Positions 6,795-16,130 of a DNA stretch of 64,000 nucleotides are shown here, piece after piece. The notes below the pieces were generated by a model. The model did not search any database, was not told the DNA's origin, and worked only from the letters and a program-made list of their open reading frames with translations. This stretch comes from Paraglaciecola sp. (GTDB taxonomy: Bacteria > Pseudomonadota > Gammaproteobacteria > Enterobacterales > Alteromonadaceae), in NCBI GenBank assembly GCA_009993955.1, contig JAACSL010000012.1, forward strand, positions 1-64,000, in the 5' to 3' direction. The position numbers and the translations under genes are program-made. Position 1 is the first letter of the stretch. Every line of letters begins with the position of its first letter.

Positions 6795-9700
6795 TGAATG
6801 GCGTTTTGTTTGTCGCCAACCACTGTTTTGGTTGGCCTTCAGTTTTGCCCTTGGTTTTGCGGTGTTGCTCGCACTAGGCACTCACGCCAACAATAGTGTG
6901 TTAGAAAAGCAACTGCAGTTAGGGCAGATGACATGGATGATGTTGTGTCTGCCTTTGTTTGTTGGGGCGCTCGCGCCAACTATTCTGTTGCGTGATGAGC
7001 TCAGTCGCATGGGGGAACTGATTGCCGCCACGGCGACACCAGCGCAACATCGTCTGTTTTATCGTTATGCCATATTGGTGATATTGACCTTGGTGTGTAC
7101 TGCCTTGGCCATGAGCCTAATGAGCATTCTTTCGTGGCTTTCTTCCTCAAATACAGCGCTCAATGTCATCAACAGTGCGGCAAGTGTTCATCCTACGGCT
7201 GCCAATCAGACCCTGGTTTTACTGGGTATTAGCCTTGGCTCTACATTACTGTTGGCATTTCCTGCCATCTTGTTACTGAGCAGTATTGCCCTGTGGCTCA
7301 GTCAACGGTTTCACAGTGCTATTTTGCAATACAGTGTATTTGCCCTCGGCTGGATTGCTTACGTGATTATCGCGGGCATGTGCGGTGCGCCAATGTTGGC
7401 AGGCAGTAAAATAGCCAGTGAGACTTTGTTTGCCCTGATGTTGCGCATTGACCCTTATGGCATTACAGCGGTAGTTGATCAGTTTTTCGCCGGTCACCTG
7501 TCACTGCACATGGATCTCACTTTGTGGGTCAATCGTGTACTCACCTTGTTATTGGCTTTTGCGTGGTTTTTATTGGCCATACACGTACCACGTAAAGGGG
7601 CTGGCAAAACACGCTTATTCAAGCCCAACAGCCCTAAAATCGGTGGGTTCGACGTGACTGGGTTCGACGTGGCTGGGTACGACGTGGCTGGGCAAGCAGC
7701 CAGTCGGCGACTTGACGATGCTCAGTCTGTTGCTGCCGTGCACACCGTTCAGCAAAGATGGCCAGTATTAATAAGTTTGATCAAAACAAGTTTAGTCGCC
7801 TTGCTCAAAACCCCCATTAACTGGCTGTTTCTCCTCCTCTGGTGTGGGGTAATATTCAATGAGGTATTGTCGGGAATCGATTATGCCGAGCCTTTAGCTA
7901 AGGTATCAGCTGATTCGTGGTATGCACTTAACCGCGTCAGTTTTGATGTAGTGCCCCCCTTCGCATTTTTACTGATGGCACTGTTCACCTGGCAACTCTG
8001 TTGGCGCGATAGCCGTTATCGTATTGCTGGGTTGCTAGCAGCCACACCTCTTACCTCGCTGTTGTTGGTATTGTCTCAAATACTTTGTACTAGCATCATG
8101 GTGCTGGTACTGCTGAGTTTAACGGCAATCTCCGTGTTCCTTGCCGAGTTAGTTGCTGGTAGTCGTATCGTGCCAATCGCCTACTTGCAAGTCTTAGGGG
8201 CAGTGGGTTTGCCGCTGCTGTTAATCAGTGTGTTGTTTGTCAGTATCGCCCACCTTTGTCGTCGACCACTTGGCTGTGCGGCACTTATCTTTGGTTTAAT
8301 GCTGATTAAGTTCACCCCCCTCATCAACAAATTGGGTTTGGCCCATCCCTTGTGGGATATCGCGGCGACGCCCTTGCAAGCTCCAGATCACTATTGGGGA
8401 TTTGCCGCCAGTTATTCGAGTTATTGGCCATTTATCGGCTATTGGAGTGTTGTTTGTGTGTTGTGTGTTGGCCTTGCCGTCAGGTTCAGTCATCGCGGCA
8501 CGGGCAACAAGGTGCCATGCACTCAGGCTCAAGGGAGGACGACGTGGTATCTGGGGGCATGTTCGCTGCTGGTGATGGCGCTTTCAATCGTAATGCATCT
8601 AAGTCTTAAAGCAGAAAGGCCCTTGATGGATCCAGAACAAATTCGACAGATGCGAGCGAATTATGAAAGACACTACGCTCACTGGGCGACTATTCCACAA
8701 CCAATTATTGAACATGTTGATGCCAAGGTGGATTTTTTCCCAGCACAAGGTAGGGCGGATATCCGTTTACACTATTCCTTGCGTAATCCGCATCAAGAAC
8801 CCATTTCCCAAGTGCTCATCGGTAATTTCAGTCAATTAACATTTACTGCGCTAAATGTAGCAAAAGCCAAACTTGTGCAACATGATAGGGCGATGAATCA
8901 GTGGTTGTTTGTCTTAGACGAGCCGTTAGCAGGGGGAGCAAGTCTCGACGCTGAATTTGCGTTTTCCTATCAACAAGCGCGCCTCTGGCCCGCTGAGTTT
9001 AATCAAGTGGTGTCTGCCGATTTTAGTTATCTGCGCGGTATACCTTTGCTGCCCGTAGTGGGTTTTGCCGATGAATTTAGACTCGTCAGTGCCGATGCGC
9101 GAGAAAAATACGGCCTTGCAGCCTTAACTGAGGGCAGCCCCTCACAGCGTTTTGCTGATCCGTTGGCCGCAAGGGGGGAGTATCGTTGGTTTACGATAGA
9201 CAGTGAGATGTCGAGCAGTGTGGGGCAACATCTCATCAGCCAAGGCGATCTCGTGGCAAGCTGGCAACAAGACGGACGTGTGCATGCACAATATCACACA
9301 CCCAAGGCAATTCGTGGGCTCCCCGCCTGGTTGTCGGTTCCCTTGACGCCCATTCAAGGCCAAGGGGGCACTAACCAACTCAACATATTGGCGAACACCG
9401 ATAGTGATGTTGCGGCGCTGCATCTGCAAGCCATGCAGGATACCCTTAGCTGGTTTGCTGAGTCGATTCGCGCCTATCCGCATTCTGCCCTGCATCTCAT
9501 TGCCATGCCAGACCTTGGCCCGACTGGTTATGCTTTGCCACAGTTGCTGTTGATCAATCACACCGTTGGTTTTGCGGCCGCGCCCACCGTAGACGCTGGT
9601 TTTGATCAACGCTATCGGCGCACTGTACACGAAACAGCCCACCAATGGTTTGGCCATGATTTGGGGAACGGTGCCACGGGAGATTACGCCTTTCTGGTTG

Positions 9701-10104
9701 AGTCACTCAGCAAATATGTGGAACTCGTGGTCATTGAAAAACGCTATGGGCCAACAGCCATGCAAGCCTTGGTTGACTATGAACGGCAACGTTTCCGGGT
9801 GGGCAGCATCCGTAACGTGTCGAGTCCGGTGCCTTTGGTTGACGCCGTGCGCAGTGAAGATATGTACAGTCGCGCCACCTTGGCTTTTGCTCGCTTACGC
9901 AGCGAATTGGGTGATGAGCCGATTTGTGCCGCCTTGCGTGATGTGTGGGCAGAACACGCTTATCCACAAAAACCCGCAAGTTCCATGGACTTTGTGCGTG
10001 CTTTGCAAGCTAGGGTAGGGCCGGAGCATCAGGAACTGGTTGAACAAATGTTAGTGAGCAACCAAATCGATGCGTGGCTCACACCTGAAGCAAAGGCTCA
10101 ATGA
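6784..10104 (+). CDS. ABC permease fused to M1-family metallopeptidase
   Basis: Very large protein of 1106 residues from a GTG at 6784 (AAGGGG just upstream), overlapping the ATPase gene by 11 bases. Residues 1-280 and about 330-620 form two ABC-2-like membrane blocks. The C-terminal part is an M1 aminopeptidase-like domain with zinc ligands His949, His953 (HETAHQW) and Glu973, and a YSRATLAF motif near the end. The spacing between HExxH and the Glu is one residue longer than in classical PepN, as I recall for permease-fused members. The usual GAMEN exopeptidase motif is not visible (GPTGYALPQL sits there), so substrate handling may differ. A three-copy 15-bp repeat lies in the linker. The substrate may be a peptide that is cleaved and moved, but this is inference. 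Confidence 0.88.
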   Translation: MLNNEWRFVCRQPLFWLAFSFALGFAVLLALGTHANNSVLEKQLQLGQMTWMMLCLPLFVGALAPTILLRDELSRMGELIAATATPAQHRLFYRYAILVILTLVCTALAMSLMSILSWLSSSNTALNVINSAASVHPTAANQTLVLLGISLGSTLLLAFPAILLLSSIALWLSQRFHSAILQYSVFALGWIAYVIIAGMCGAPMLAGSKIASETLFALMLRIDPYGITAVVDQFFAGHLSLHMDLTLWVNRVLTLLLAFAWFLLAIHVPRKGAGKTRLFKPNSPKIGGFDVTGFDVAGYDVAGQAASRRLDDAQSVAAVHTVQQRWPVLISLIKTSLVALLKTPINWLFLLLWCGVIFNEVLSGIDYAEPLAKVSADSWYALNRVSFDVVPPFAFLLMALFTWQLCWRDSRYRIAGLLAATPLTSLLLVLSQILCTSIMVLVLLSLTAISVFLAELVAGSRIVPIAYLQVLGAVGLPLLLISVLFVSIAHLCRRPLGCAALIFGLMLIKFTPLINKLGLAHPLWDIAATPLQAPDHYWGFAASYSSYWPFIGYWSVVCVLCVGLAVRFSHRGTGNKVPCTQAQGRTTWYLGACSLLVMALSIVMHLSLKAERPLMDPEQIRQMRANYERHYAHWATIPQPIIEHVDAKVDFFPAQGRADIRLHYSLRNPHQEPISQVLIGNFSQLTFTALNVAKAKLVQHDRAMNQWLFVLDEPLAGGASLDAEFAFSYQQARLWPAEFNQVVSADFSYLRGIPLLPVVGFADEFRLVSADAREKYGLAALTEGSPSQRFADPLAARGEYRWFTIDSEMSSSVGQHLISQGDLVASWQQDGRVHAQYHTPKAIRGLPAWLSVPLTPIQGQGGTNQLNILANTDSDVAALHLQAMQDTLSWFAESIRAYPHSALHLIAMPDLGPTGYALPQLLLINHTVGFAAAPTVDAGFDQRYRRTVHETAHQWFGHDLGNGATGDYAFLVESLSKYVELVVIEKRYGPTAMQALVDYERQRFRVGSIRNVSSPVPLVDAVRSEDMYSRATLAFARLRSELGDEPICAALRDVWAEHAYPQKPASSMDFVRALQARVGPEHQELVEQMLVSNQIDAWLTPEAKAQ
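7645..7689 (+). repeat. Three tandem 15-bp repeats in the permease linker
   Basis: Three 15-base units (GGGTTCGACGTGACT and two near-copies) encode GFDVT-GFDVA-GYDVA between the two membrane blocks of the permease-peptidase. In-frame unit length means copy-number change would lengthen the linker without breaking the gene. Confidence 0.85.
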
Positions 10105-10106
10105 GT

Positions 10107-11444
10107 TTAGTTTTGATAGGGCATAAACAAGCTGCGCATATCTACCCGTGCTTTGATTTTCATGGCCAAGAGGAAAAGACCACCGAGTTTACGGTGTAAA
10201 AATATCGCATCAGCGGGTGGGGTATGAACATAGGTTTTTTCTAAACCAATCTGCATGCCGGCTTTTTGTAAGCGCGTTGCTAGGCTTGTTTGCCCAAAAT
10301 CATAGGGCTGCTTGCTATAAAGTGGCTCACAGGCGAGGTAGCAAATATCGCTGATAGTTTGTTGAATAGTGGCGGGGATGGCTTCGTTAAGTAAGCCTAT
10401 TTGAAGGGCCGCTGCCTTGATTTTAGCTTGATCATTGGCGCAGGCGCCTTGCATTAATTGTCGATAGCCACTGACCAAGGTATCTCCATAGTCACGGGTG
10501 GCACCAAAGTCTAAGAGCACAATTTTGCCGCTATCATGATCGTAAAGGTAATTGGCAAAGTTTGGGTCTGTTTGTACCAATTTAAAGACAAATAATTCTT
10601 TAAAAAACAGTCGCATCAAGTTGCTTATAACCGCATCACGCAACGCTTGTGGTGCCGATACTAAAGACTCAATTGGGCTGCCATCAAGGAAGGTCATGGC
10701 CAGTATATTGGTGGTGCTGAATGTTTCATCTAAAACCGGCATGACAAAGGCATCGTCATTGGCCACGACCGCAGCATACTGCCCTAAACGTTGTCCTTCC
10801 AAAGGATAATCGGCTTCATCGTGCAATTGTTTTTTGGCTTCGGCCAGCAGAGGTTTGAGATTCAGTTTACTGGGCAATAACCCAGTCATTTTGATCAAGG
10901 AGGCAACATTATCCACGTCGCTGTCGATGCTCTGCCGAATACCCGGGTACTGAATTTTGATGGCCAAACGCTTGAGGTCGTCGCTGATAACTTTGTGCAC
11001 TTGACCAATGGATGCCGCGGCAATTGGTTTCAAGGGAAACTGAATAAAGCGTTTACGCCAATCAGGGCCCCATTCTTGCGTCAACAAGGTCAGCAGTTCG
11101 GCCTCTGGCATAGCGTGGGCATTAGAGCGTAAACGTGCCAGTATATCGGCCAGTTCAGCCGGCAACATATCCCCCGCATCCATAGAAAGCAACTGCCCTA
11201 CCTTCATCGCCGCGCCACGCATTTGCGCCAATTGCTCGCTCACGCGCAGCACATTGCCGGGAGTGAGTAAGAGGTCTTTCAGTTTGGGGCGATTGCCCTT
11301 GGCCAGCTCACTGAGGCCTTCTGCCAACATATTGCCCGCTACGCGACCTGCCAGTGAACCTAACTTGGAAAAGCGGGTCAGTCGACCACTCGGTACTGAC
11401 AGCGCATCATGATTGTCTTTTTTAGCCACTGAGTTTTCCGCCAT
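10107..11444 (-). CDS. ABC1/UbiB-family atypical kinase
   Basis: Protein of the ABC1 (AarF/UbiB/COQ8) family, 445 residues. Diagnostic elements are the KxGQ motif in AAMKVGQLLSMD (about residue 80), the alanine-rich loop IAAASIGQVHKV replacing the glycine-rich loop, the Lys in RLAIKIQYPG, and the metal-binding VLLDFGATRDYG. Members support ubiquinone synthesis or act as atypical ATPases. This one lacks the long C-terminal membrane helices of canonical UbiB and is isolated from ubiquinone genes, so I would not call it ubiB. Its start lies 17 bases beyond the stop of the M28 peptidase gene, so the two are probably cotranscribed. Confidence 0.85.
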   Translation of the reverse strand: MAENSVAKKDNHDALSVPSGRLTRFSKLGSLAGRVAGNMLAEGLSELAKGNRPKLKDLLLTPGNVLRVSEQLAQMRGAAMKVGQLLSMDAGDMLPAELADILARLRSNAHAMPEAELLTLLTQEWGPDWRKRFIQFPLKPIAAASIGQVHKVISDDLKRLAIKIQYPGIRQSIDSDVDNVASLIKMTGLLPSKLNLKPLLAEAKKQLHDEADYPLEGQRLGQYAAVVANDDAFVMPVLDETFSTTNILAMTFLDGSPIESLVSAPQALRDAVISNLMRLFFKELFVFKLVQTDPNFANYLYDHDSGKIVLLDFGATRDYGDTLVSGYRQLMQGACANDQAKIKAAALQIGLLNEAIPATIQQTISDICYLACEPLYSKQPYDFGQTSLATRLQKAGMQIGLEKTYVHTPPADAIFLHRKLGGLFLLAMKIKARVDMRSLFMPYQN

Positions 11445-11461
11445 GGTTTGCTGATGCTTGA

Positions 11462-12883
11462 TTATTCACCAAAAGAGCCTGCTGCACCCGGAAATACGAT
11501 GGGGCTCTCAATGCCGTCTTGACTGACACTGGCGACGCCAAAAAAGTAGTTATCGATAACGATATTGTCGAGAGTGGCGCTACTGACATTGCCCACAAAA
11601 CGACTGAATTGCCATTGTGGGGCATCGGTATAGCGCCAATATACCTTATACCCTGCTAGCTGCGGGTTTTGTATAGGATCAAGTGGCGCCCAACTTAACA
11701 TTGTGCTTGGCTGCACGGCGCCTTTTATGCTGACCTGAGCGGGAGGCGAGGGTGCCCATGCCATACTGGCCAGTGCTGCCGCGTTTAAGGCGGTTAATTT
11801 TGCGGCATAAGCAAAATTCACCCCTTCTATGGTATCACCGTACTGCCTGCCGTTTTCAATGCGCAGATCCTGATGTTGACGGTCATAGTGTTCATTGGTT
11901 TCCATGATACGCACCGCGGGAAAACCGAGTTCATTAAACGGACGATGATGACCACCGCGGCCAAAGCGGTCTAGACGGTAAATCAGCATAGTGTCGAGAT
12001 TAGGAATATAACGGTCGGCTATCCAGTCGATGTAGCGTGCCAGATTGCGGCTAGGGGAATCCACCTCGCCACCAGTAAAACGACGACTGCGCGCCTCTTC
12101 AGGGGTTTCGGTGTAGCGTGTGCCCTCGGTAAATATGCGAGCGGTGCTGTTGTCAATTACGCCGTTGATGCCCGCGATATTGCCGATCATGTCGTTGTTT
12201 AACACCGCTTTGAGACGCCATTTTTCGTTTTTAGCGTGTTCTGCCAAGACCTTGCCGCCAAACAAACCTTGTTCTTCCCCCGCTAATGCTGCATATACAA
12301 TCGAGGCATTAAACGTATATTGGCTGAGAACTCGGGCGGCCTCTAATACACCAGCCAGCCCTGAAGCATTGTCGTTGGCACCGGGAGAGTCATCAGTGAA
12401 ATTCATGGCATCCGATACACGTGAATCAATATCTCCCGACATCATTACCATGCGGTTAGGGTCACTGCTACCACGTTGAATGGCAATCACACTAACAACC
12501 TCTGTGGCCGTGGGGATGCGGTCTTCGCCGGCAAAGGTACGAGACTGGAAATAGACTTCCAAGCAGCCACCACATTTAAGCGAAATACTATCAAATTCAG
12601 CTTTGATCCATCGTCTGGCCGCGCCAATACCTCTGGTGCTACTGGTGGTGTCAGACAGAGTGTGGCGTGTACCAAAATCGACTAGTTGGCGAATATCACG
12701 TTCAATGTTATCCATTGAAATCTGCTGCACGATACGATGCAATGCCTCTTGATCTTGATATGCTACTGCGGTGGACGATGCAGTTTCAGCCGGCGCACAA
12801 ACACTGAAGGCGAGAGCGATGGCTGCCACTGTAAATTTCGAGGTGAGGGCGTGGGCGTTGAGTAGTTGATTGAGTCTTGGCAT
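11462..12883 (-). CDS. Secreted M28-family zinc peptidase with Fn3-like C-terminus
   Basis: Exported aminopeptidase-like protein, 473 residues. A signal peptide is visible (hydrophobic TVAAIALAFSVCAPAETA, about 18-35). The M28 catalytic domain shows metal-ligand motifs: SGDIDSRVSD, SPGANDNASG, AALAGEEQGLFG and NNDMIGN. A C-terminal domain of about 95 residues (PPAQVSIKG, AGYKVYWRYTD, VASVSQDGIESP) has the layout of a fibronectin type III module. It probably acts in the periplasm or outside the cell on peptides. The gene sits just upstream of the ABC1 kinase gene on the same strand, with its own divergent promoter region towards the histone deacetylase gene. Confidence 0.9.
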   Translation of the reverse strand: MPRLNQLLNAHALTSKFTVAAIALAFSVCAPAETASSTAVAYQDQEALHRIVQQISMDNIERDIRQLVDFGTRHTLSDTTSSTRGIGAARRWIKAEFDSISLKCGGCLEVYFQSRTFAGEDRIPTATEVVSVIAIQRGSSDPNRMVMMSGDIDSRVSDAMNFTDDSPGANDNASGLAGVLEAARVLSQYTFNASIVYAALAGEEQGLFGGKVLAEHAKNEKWRLKAVLNNDMIGNIAGINGVIDNSTARIFTEGTRYTETPEEARSRRFTGGEVDSPSRNLARYIDWIADRYIPNLDTMLIYRLDRFGRGGHHRPFNELGFPAVRIMETNEHYDRQHQDLRIENGRQYGDTIEGVNFAYAAKLTALNAAALASMAWAPSPPAQVSIKGAVQPSTMLSWAPLDPIQNPQLAGYKVYWRYTDAPQWQFSRFVGNVSSATLDNIVIDNYFFGVASVSQDGIESPIVFPGAAGSFGE

Positions 12884-12980
12884 GAACTTTCATTTTATTT
12901 TAAGAGTAATGTGACTACGCTACGTGCTTAAATTTGGTTTGTAAAATAATGTGTTATCTAATAGGAATGGCTAATTAATT

Positions 12981-13886
12981 GTGACCCCCTTAGTATTTCA
13001 TCCGATTTATTCGCAGCTTGAACTGCCCGCACGGCATCGTTTCCCCATCGAAAAATATCAGGGGATCCGGGATAAGTTGGCCACGCTTGGCGTACCTGCC
13101 GAGCACTTTAAGCAACCACAGGCGCTACAAGCTGAGCAATTGTGTCGGGTGTTCAACCCAGACTACGTTAAGCAATTGGTGACGGGGAGTTTGGATCCCA
13201 AAGCCATGCGGCGTATCGGTTTTCCTTGGTCGGAACAACTCATTCAACGTTCTTTAACTGCCTGTGCTGGCACAGTGCTCACCGCCCAATTAGCCTTAGA
13301 ACACGGCAAAGCCTTAAATCTAACTGGGGGTTACCATCATGCCTTTGCTAATTATGGCTCGGGTTTTTGTCTATTTAATGATTTGTATTTAGCCGCTCTG
13401 GCCATGTTACAACACCCGGGCATTGATAAAATATTGATCTTTGATTGTGATGTGCATCAAGGTGATGGTACCGCTAAGCTAGCAGCCAATAATCCACATA
13501 TTTATACCGTGTCTATTCACGGTGAGAAAAACTTTCCCACGATTAAACAGCAATCAAACCTTGATTTTAATTTGGCCAAAGGCACCGAAGACGAGGTTTA
13601 TCTGAACACGGTGGATGAGGCCTTACATCTCGCCATCAATAGCTTTCAACCGGACGCGATTATTTATGATGCAGGTGTCGACATTCATATCGATGATGAT
13701 CTCGGGCACCTAGCCATTTCAACCCAAGGGGTATATGCGCGCGACAAGTTAGTGTTTGCTGCAGCAAAAAACAAAGGGTTACCCATTGCTGCTGTGATTG
13801 GTGGAGGGTATCAACGGAACATTGCCGCCTTAGTCGAGGTGCATTTGCAGCTCTATCGAGCAGCAGGGGTTATACCACCGGCATAA
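12981..13886 (+). CDS. Histone deacetylase family protein
   Basis: Zinc-dependent deacetylase of the HDAC/AcuC/acetylpolyamine amidohydrolase superfamily, 301 residues. Active-site elements include GGYHHAFANYGSGFCLFND, the metal-binding IFDCDVHQGDGTA, YDAGVDIHIDDDLG, and the closing GGGYQRN. The start is a GTG at 12981; the N-terminus (LVFHPIYSQLELP-RHRFP) lines up with the beginning of bacterial members, so the GTG is preferred over later starts. Bacterial homologues act on acetyl-lysine or acetylated small molecules; the substrate here is unknown. It stands alone and converges with rpoD. Confidence 0.9.
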   Translation: MTPLVFHPIYSQLELPARHRFPIEKYQGIRDKLATLGVPAEHFKQPQALQAEQLCRVFNPDYVKQLVTGSLDPKAMRRIGFPWSEQLIQRSLTACAGTVLTAQLALEHGKALNLTGGYHHAFANYGSGFCLFNDLYLAALAMLQHPGIDKILIFDCDVHQGDGTAKLAANNPHIYTVSIHGEKNFPTIKQQSNLDFNLAKGTEDEVYLNTVDEALHLAINSFQPDAIIYDAGVDIHIDDDLGHLAISTQGVYARDKLVFAAAKNKGLPIAAVIGGGYQRNIAALVEVHLQLYRAAGVIPPA

Positions 13887-13910
13887 AAAAGCCCCACGTA
13901 TGCGGGGCTT
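13886..13910 (-). terminator. Terminator between rpoD and the HDAC gene
   Basis: Stem arms AAGCCCC (13889-13895) and GGGGCTT (13904-13910) with an 8-base loop. Read leftwards the stem is followed by a run of T, making a strong intrinsic terminator for rpoD. Read rightwards the T run is poor (GGGGCTTGTT), so it would be weaker for the HDAC gene. Confidence 0.8.
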
Positions 13911-13928
13911 GTTACGTTGATTGTTGAC

Positions 13929-15773
13929 CTATTCGTCGAGGAAGCTTTTCAGCTGCTCAGAGCGGCTTGGGTGACGCAGCTTACGCAGGGCCTTGGCTTC
14001 AATTTGACGAATACGCTCACGGGTAACATCAAATTGTTTGCCCACTTCTTCCAAGGTATGGTCGGTGTTCATGTCGATACCAAAACGCATGCGCAATACT
14101 TTTGCTTCACGTGCGGTCAAACCGGCTAATACTTCTTGGGTCGCATCTTTTAAACTGCCGCCAGTGGCTGAATCCAAAGGCCGAATAATGGTGCTGTCTT
14201 CAATAAAGTCACCTAAATGCGAATCTTCATCATCACCAATGGGCGTCTCCATAGAGATAGGCTCTTTGGCAATTTTCAGGACTTTACGGATCTTATCTTC
14301 GGGCATCATCATGCGTTCTGACAATTCTTCAGGCGTAGGTTCACGGCCCATTTCCTGCAACATCTGCCGTGAAATACGGTTGAGTTTGTTGATGGTCTCA
14401 ATCATGTGCACTGGAATACGGATGGTGCGCGCTTGGTCAGCAATTGAACGGGTAATTGCTTGGCGTATCCACCACGTGGCATAGGTTGAAAACTTATAAC
14501 CACGACGGTATTCAAACTTGTCAACGGCTTTCATCAAACCGATGTTGCCTTCTTGAATCAAATCAAGGAACTGCAAGCCACGGTTGGTGTATTTTTTCGC
14601 GATGGAGATAACCAAACGTAAGTTGGCTTCTACCATTTCTTTTTTTGCACGGCGCGCTTTTGCTTCACCGATAGACATGCGACGATTGATGTCTTTAATA
14701 TCAGCAATACACAGGCCGGTTTCGTCTTCAACCTGATTCATTTTGCTGATTGCGCGCTCTAATTCTTCCTGGTGGCCACGCATGTCAGCGGCGTAAGGTA
14801 AATTAGAATCTAGTATTTTGAACAACCATTCTGTGCTGGTTTCATTACCAGAAAAGGCCTTAATAAAATCTTTCTTTGGCATCTTAGCGGTGATAACACA
14901 ATGTTTCATGACGATGCGCTCTTGCACACGTACTCTGTCCATCATGCCACGCATGTTTTTAACCATGCGGTCGAATTGCTTAGGTGTTAAGCGGAATTCT
15001 TTGAAAATCTCACTTAAATCAAAGATTTGTGCGCGAGCATCTTTATGTGAACGGCCTTTTTTGGCGATGACATCTCGGGTTTTTTCGTATTGCGTACGCA
15101 ATGCCGAAAATTTCTCGCGAGCTAATTCTGGATCAGGGCCAGTGTCTTCATCGGCGTCTGAATCAGAATCTGAGTCTTCTTCATCTTCATCGTCATCTTC
15201 GTCAGCTAATTCTTTTTCAGATAATTCTGAGCCAATATGGGTTGCCGTGGGCGCAATGCCTTGCTCATTAGGGTCAACAAAACCAATGATAATGTCGCTG
15301 AGGCGGATTTCTTCGGCTTCATACATATCCCACTGGTCAAGCAAGTAGGTGATGGCTTCAGGGTATTCTGCAACCGAACATTGCACCTGATTAATGCCTT
15401 CCTCAATGCGCTTGGCGATGACGATTTCGCCTTCACGAGTCAGCAGTTCCACTGTACCCATTTCGCGCATGTACATACGTACGGGATCAGTGGTGCGGCC
15501 GATTTCACTCTCCACCGTTGCCAATGCTTGAGCCGCGGCTTCAGCGACCTCTTCATCGGTATCACTCTCTTGCATCAACAATTCATCGGCATCAGGTGCA
15601 GATTCAAACACCTTGATACCCATGTCGTTTATCATGCGAATGATATCTTCAATTTGATCTGAATCGACAATGTCTTGGGGAAGGTGGTCGTTAACTTCCG
15701 CGAAAGTCAAATAGCCTTGTTCTTTACCTTTAGCAATGAGGAGTTTTATCTGCGACTGCTTGCTTTGCACCAT
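13929..15773 (-). CDS. rpoD: RNA polymerase primary sigma factor RpoD (sigma-70)
   Basis: Housekeeping sigma factor, 614 residues, essentially the same length as E. coli RpoD (613). Region 1.1 is at the N-terminus ([26 protein letters not shown]). Region 1.2 is [21 protein letters not shown]. An acidic spacer rich in Asp/Glu/Ser occupies about 190-215. Region 2 includes the -10 recognition helix and melting residues ([21 protein letters not shown]). Region 3 follows, and region 4 ends with [22 protein letters not shown], which reads -35 boxes. It is the last gene of the rpsU-yqeY-dnaG-rpoD block, with a 357-base gap upstream holding its own promoter candidate. Confidence 0.99.
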   Translation of the reverse strand: MVQSKQSQIKLLIAKGKEQGYLTFAEVNDHLPQDIVDSDQIEDIIRMINDMGIKVFESAPDADELLMQESDTDEEVAEAAAQALATVESEIGRTTDPVRMYMREMGTVELLTREGEIVIAKRIEEGINQVQCSVAEYPEAITYLLDQWDMYEAEEIRLSDIIIGFVDPNEQGIAPTATHIGSELSEKELADEDDDEDEEDSDSDSDADEDTGPDPELAREKFSALRTQYEKTRDVIAKKGRSHKDARAQIFDLSEIFKEFRLTPKQFDRMVKNMRGMMDRVRVQERIVMKHCVITAKMPKKDFIKAFSGNETSTEWLFKILDSNLPYAADMRGHQEELERAISKMNQVEDETGLCIADIKDINRRMSIGEAKARRAKKEMVEANLRLVISIAKKYTNRGLQFLDLIQEGNIGLMKAVDKFEYRRGYKFSTYATWWIRQAITRSIADQARTIRIPVHMIETINKLNRISRQMLQEMGREPTPEELSERMMMPEDKIRKVLKIAKEPISMETPIGDDEDSHLGDFIEDSTIIRPLDSATGGSLKDATQEVLAGLTAREAKVLRMRFGIDMNTDHTLEEVGKQFDVTRERIRQIEAKALRKLRHPSRSEQLKSFLDE

Positions 15774-16130
15774 ATACCTTACACTTTTTGAATTGGTTAA
15801 AAATGCACCAAAATCAAGTGAATATTTGACTTGGTACCAGTAAATTGCTGATTTGCCCCAGGGCTTTTGTGGACCACAGTCCCAGCCATTAGCGAATTAG
15901 CAAGTATAGCAGACTTCACTATTCTGTCGCTAGGGCACGTTTGCCTTTTGTGTGTGAAATTTGCTCAAATCCTCGACCTTTTGCTCATTACCCAAGATGA
16001 ATGCTCGCTTTACTTTGATGACAAACAGCCCAAGGTGAAGTCTTCATTCAACAATCTCCCTAATTCGTCAAGCACTCGCCCTCATTGATAACAAACATAG
16101 ATATCATCACAATGTAATACTGATGTTGGG
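15774..16130 (-). promoter_or_regulatory. dnaG-rpoD intergenic region with candidate rpoD promoter
   Basis: A 357-base gap without an ORF of recognisable character. On the minus strand a -10-like TATACT lies at 15908-15903, with GCGACA (15930-15925) 16 bases upstream as a plausible -35. That gives a leader of roughly 120 bases before the rpoD ATG, with TAAGGT as ribosome site. A dedicated rpoD promoter fits the known use of several internal promoters in this operon. The promoter call is moderate. Confidence 0.45.

Noticed and set aside
14818-15348. Long forward ORF antisense to rpoD
   Set aside because: Low-complexity Ser-rich translation of the acidic spacer of rpoD on the opposite strand; a shadow frame.
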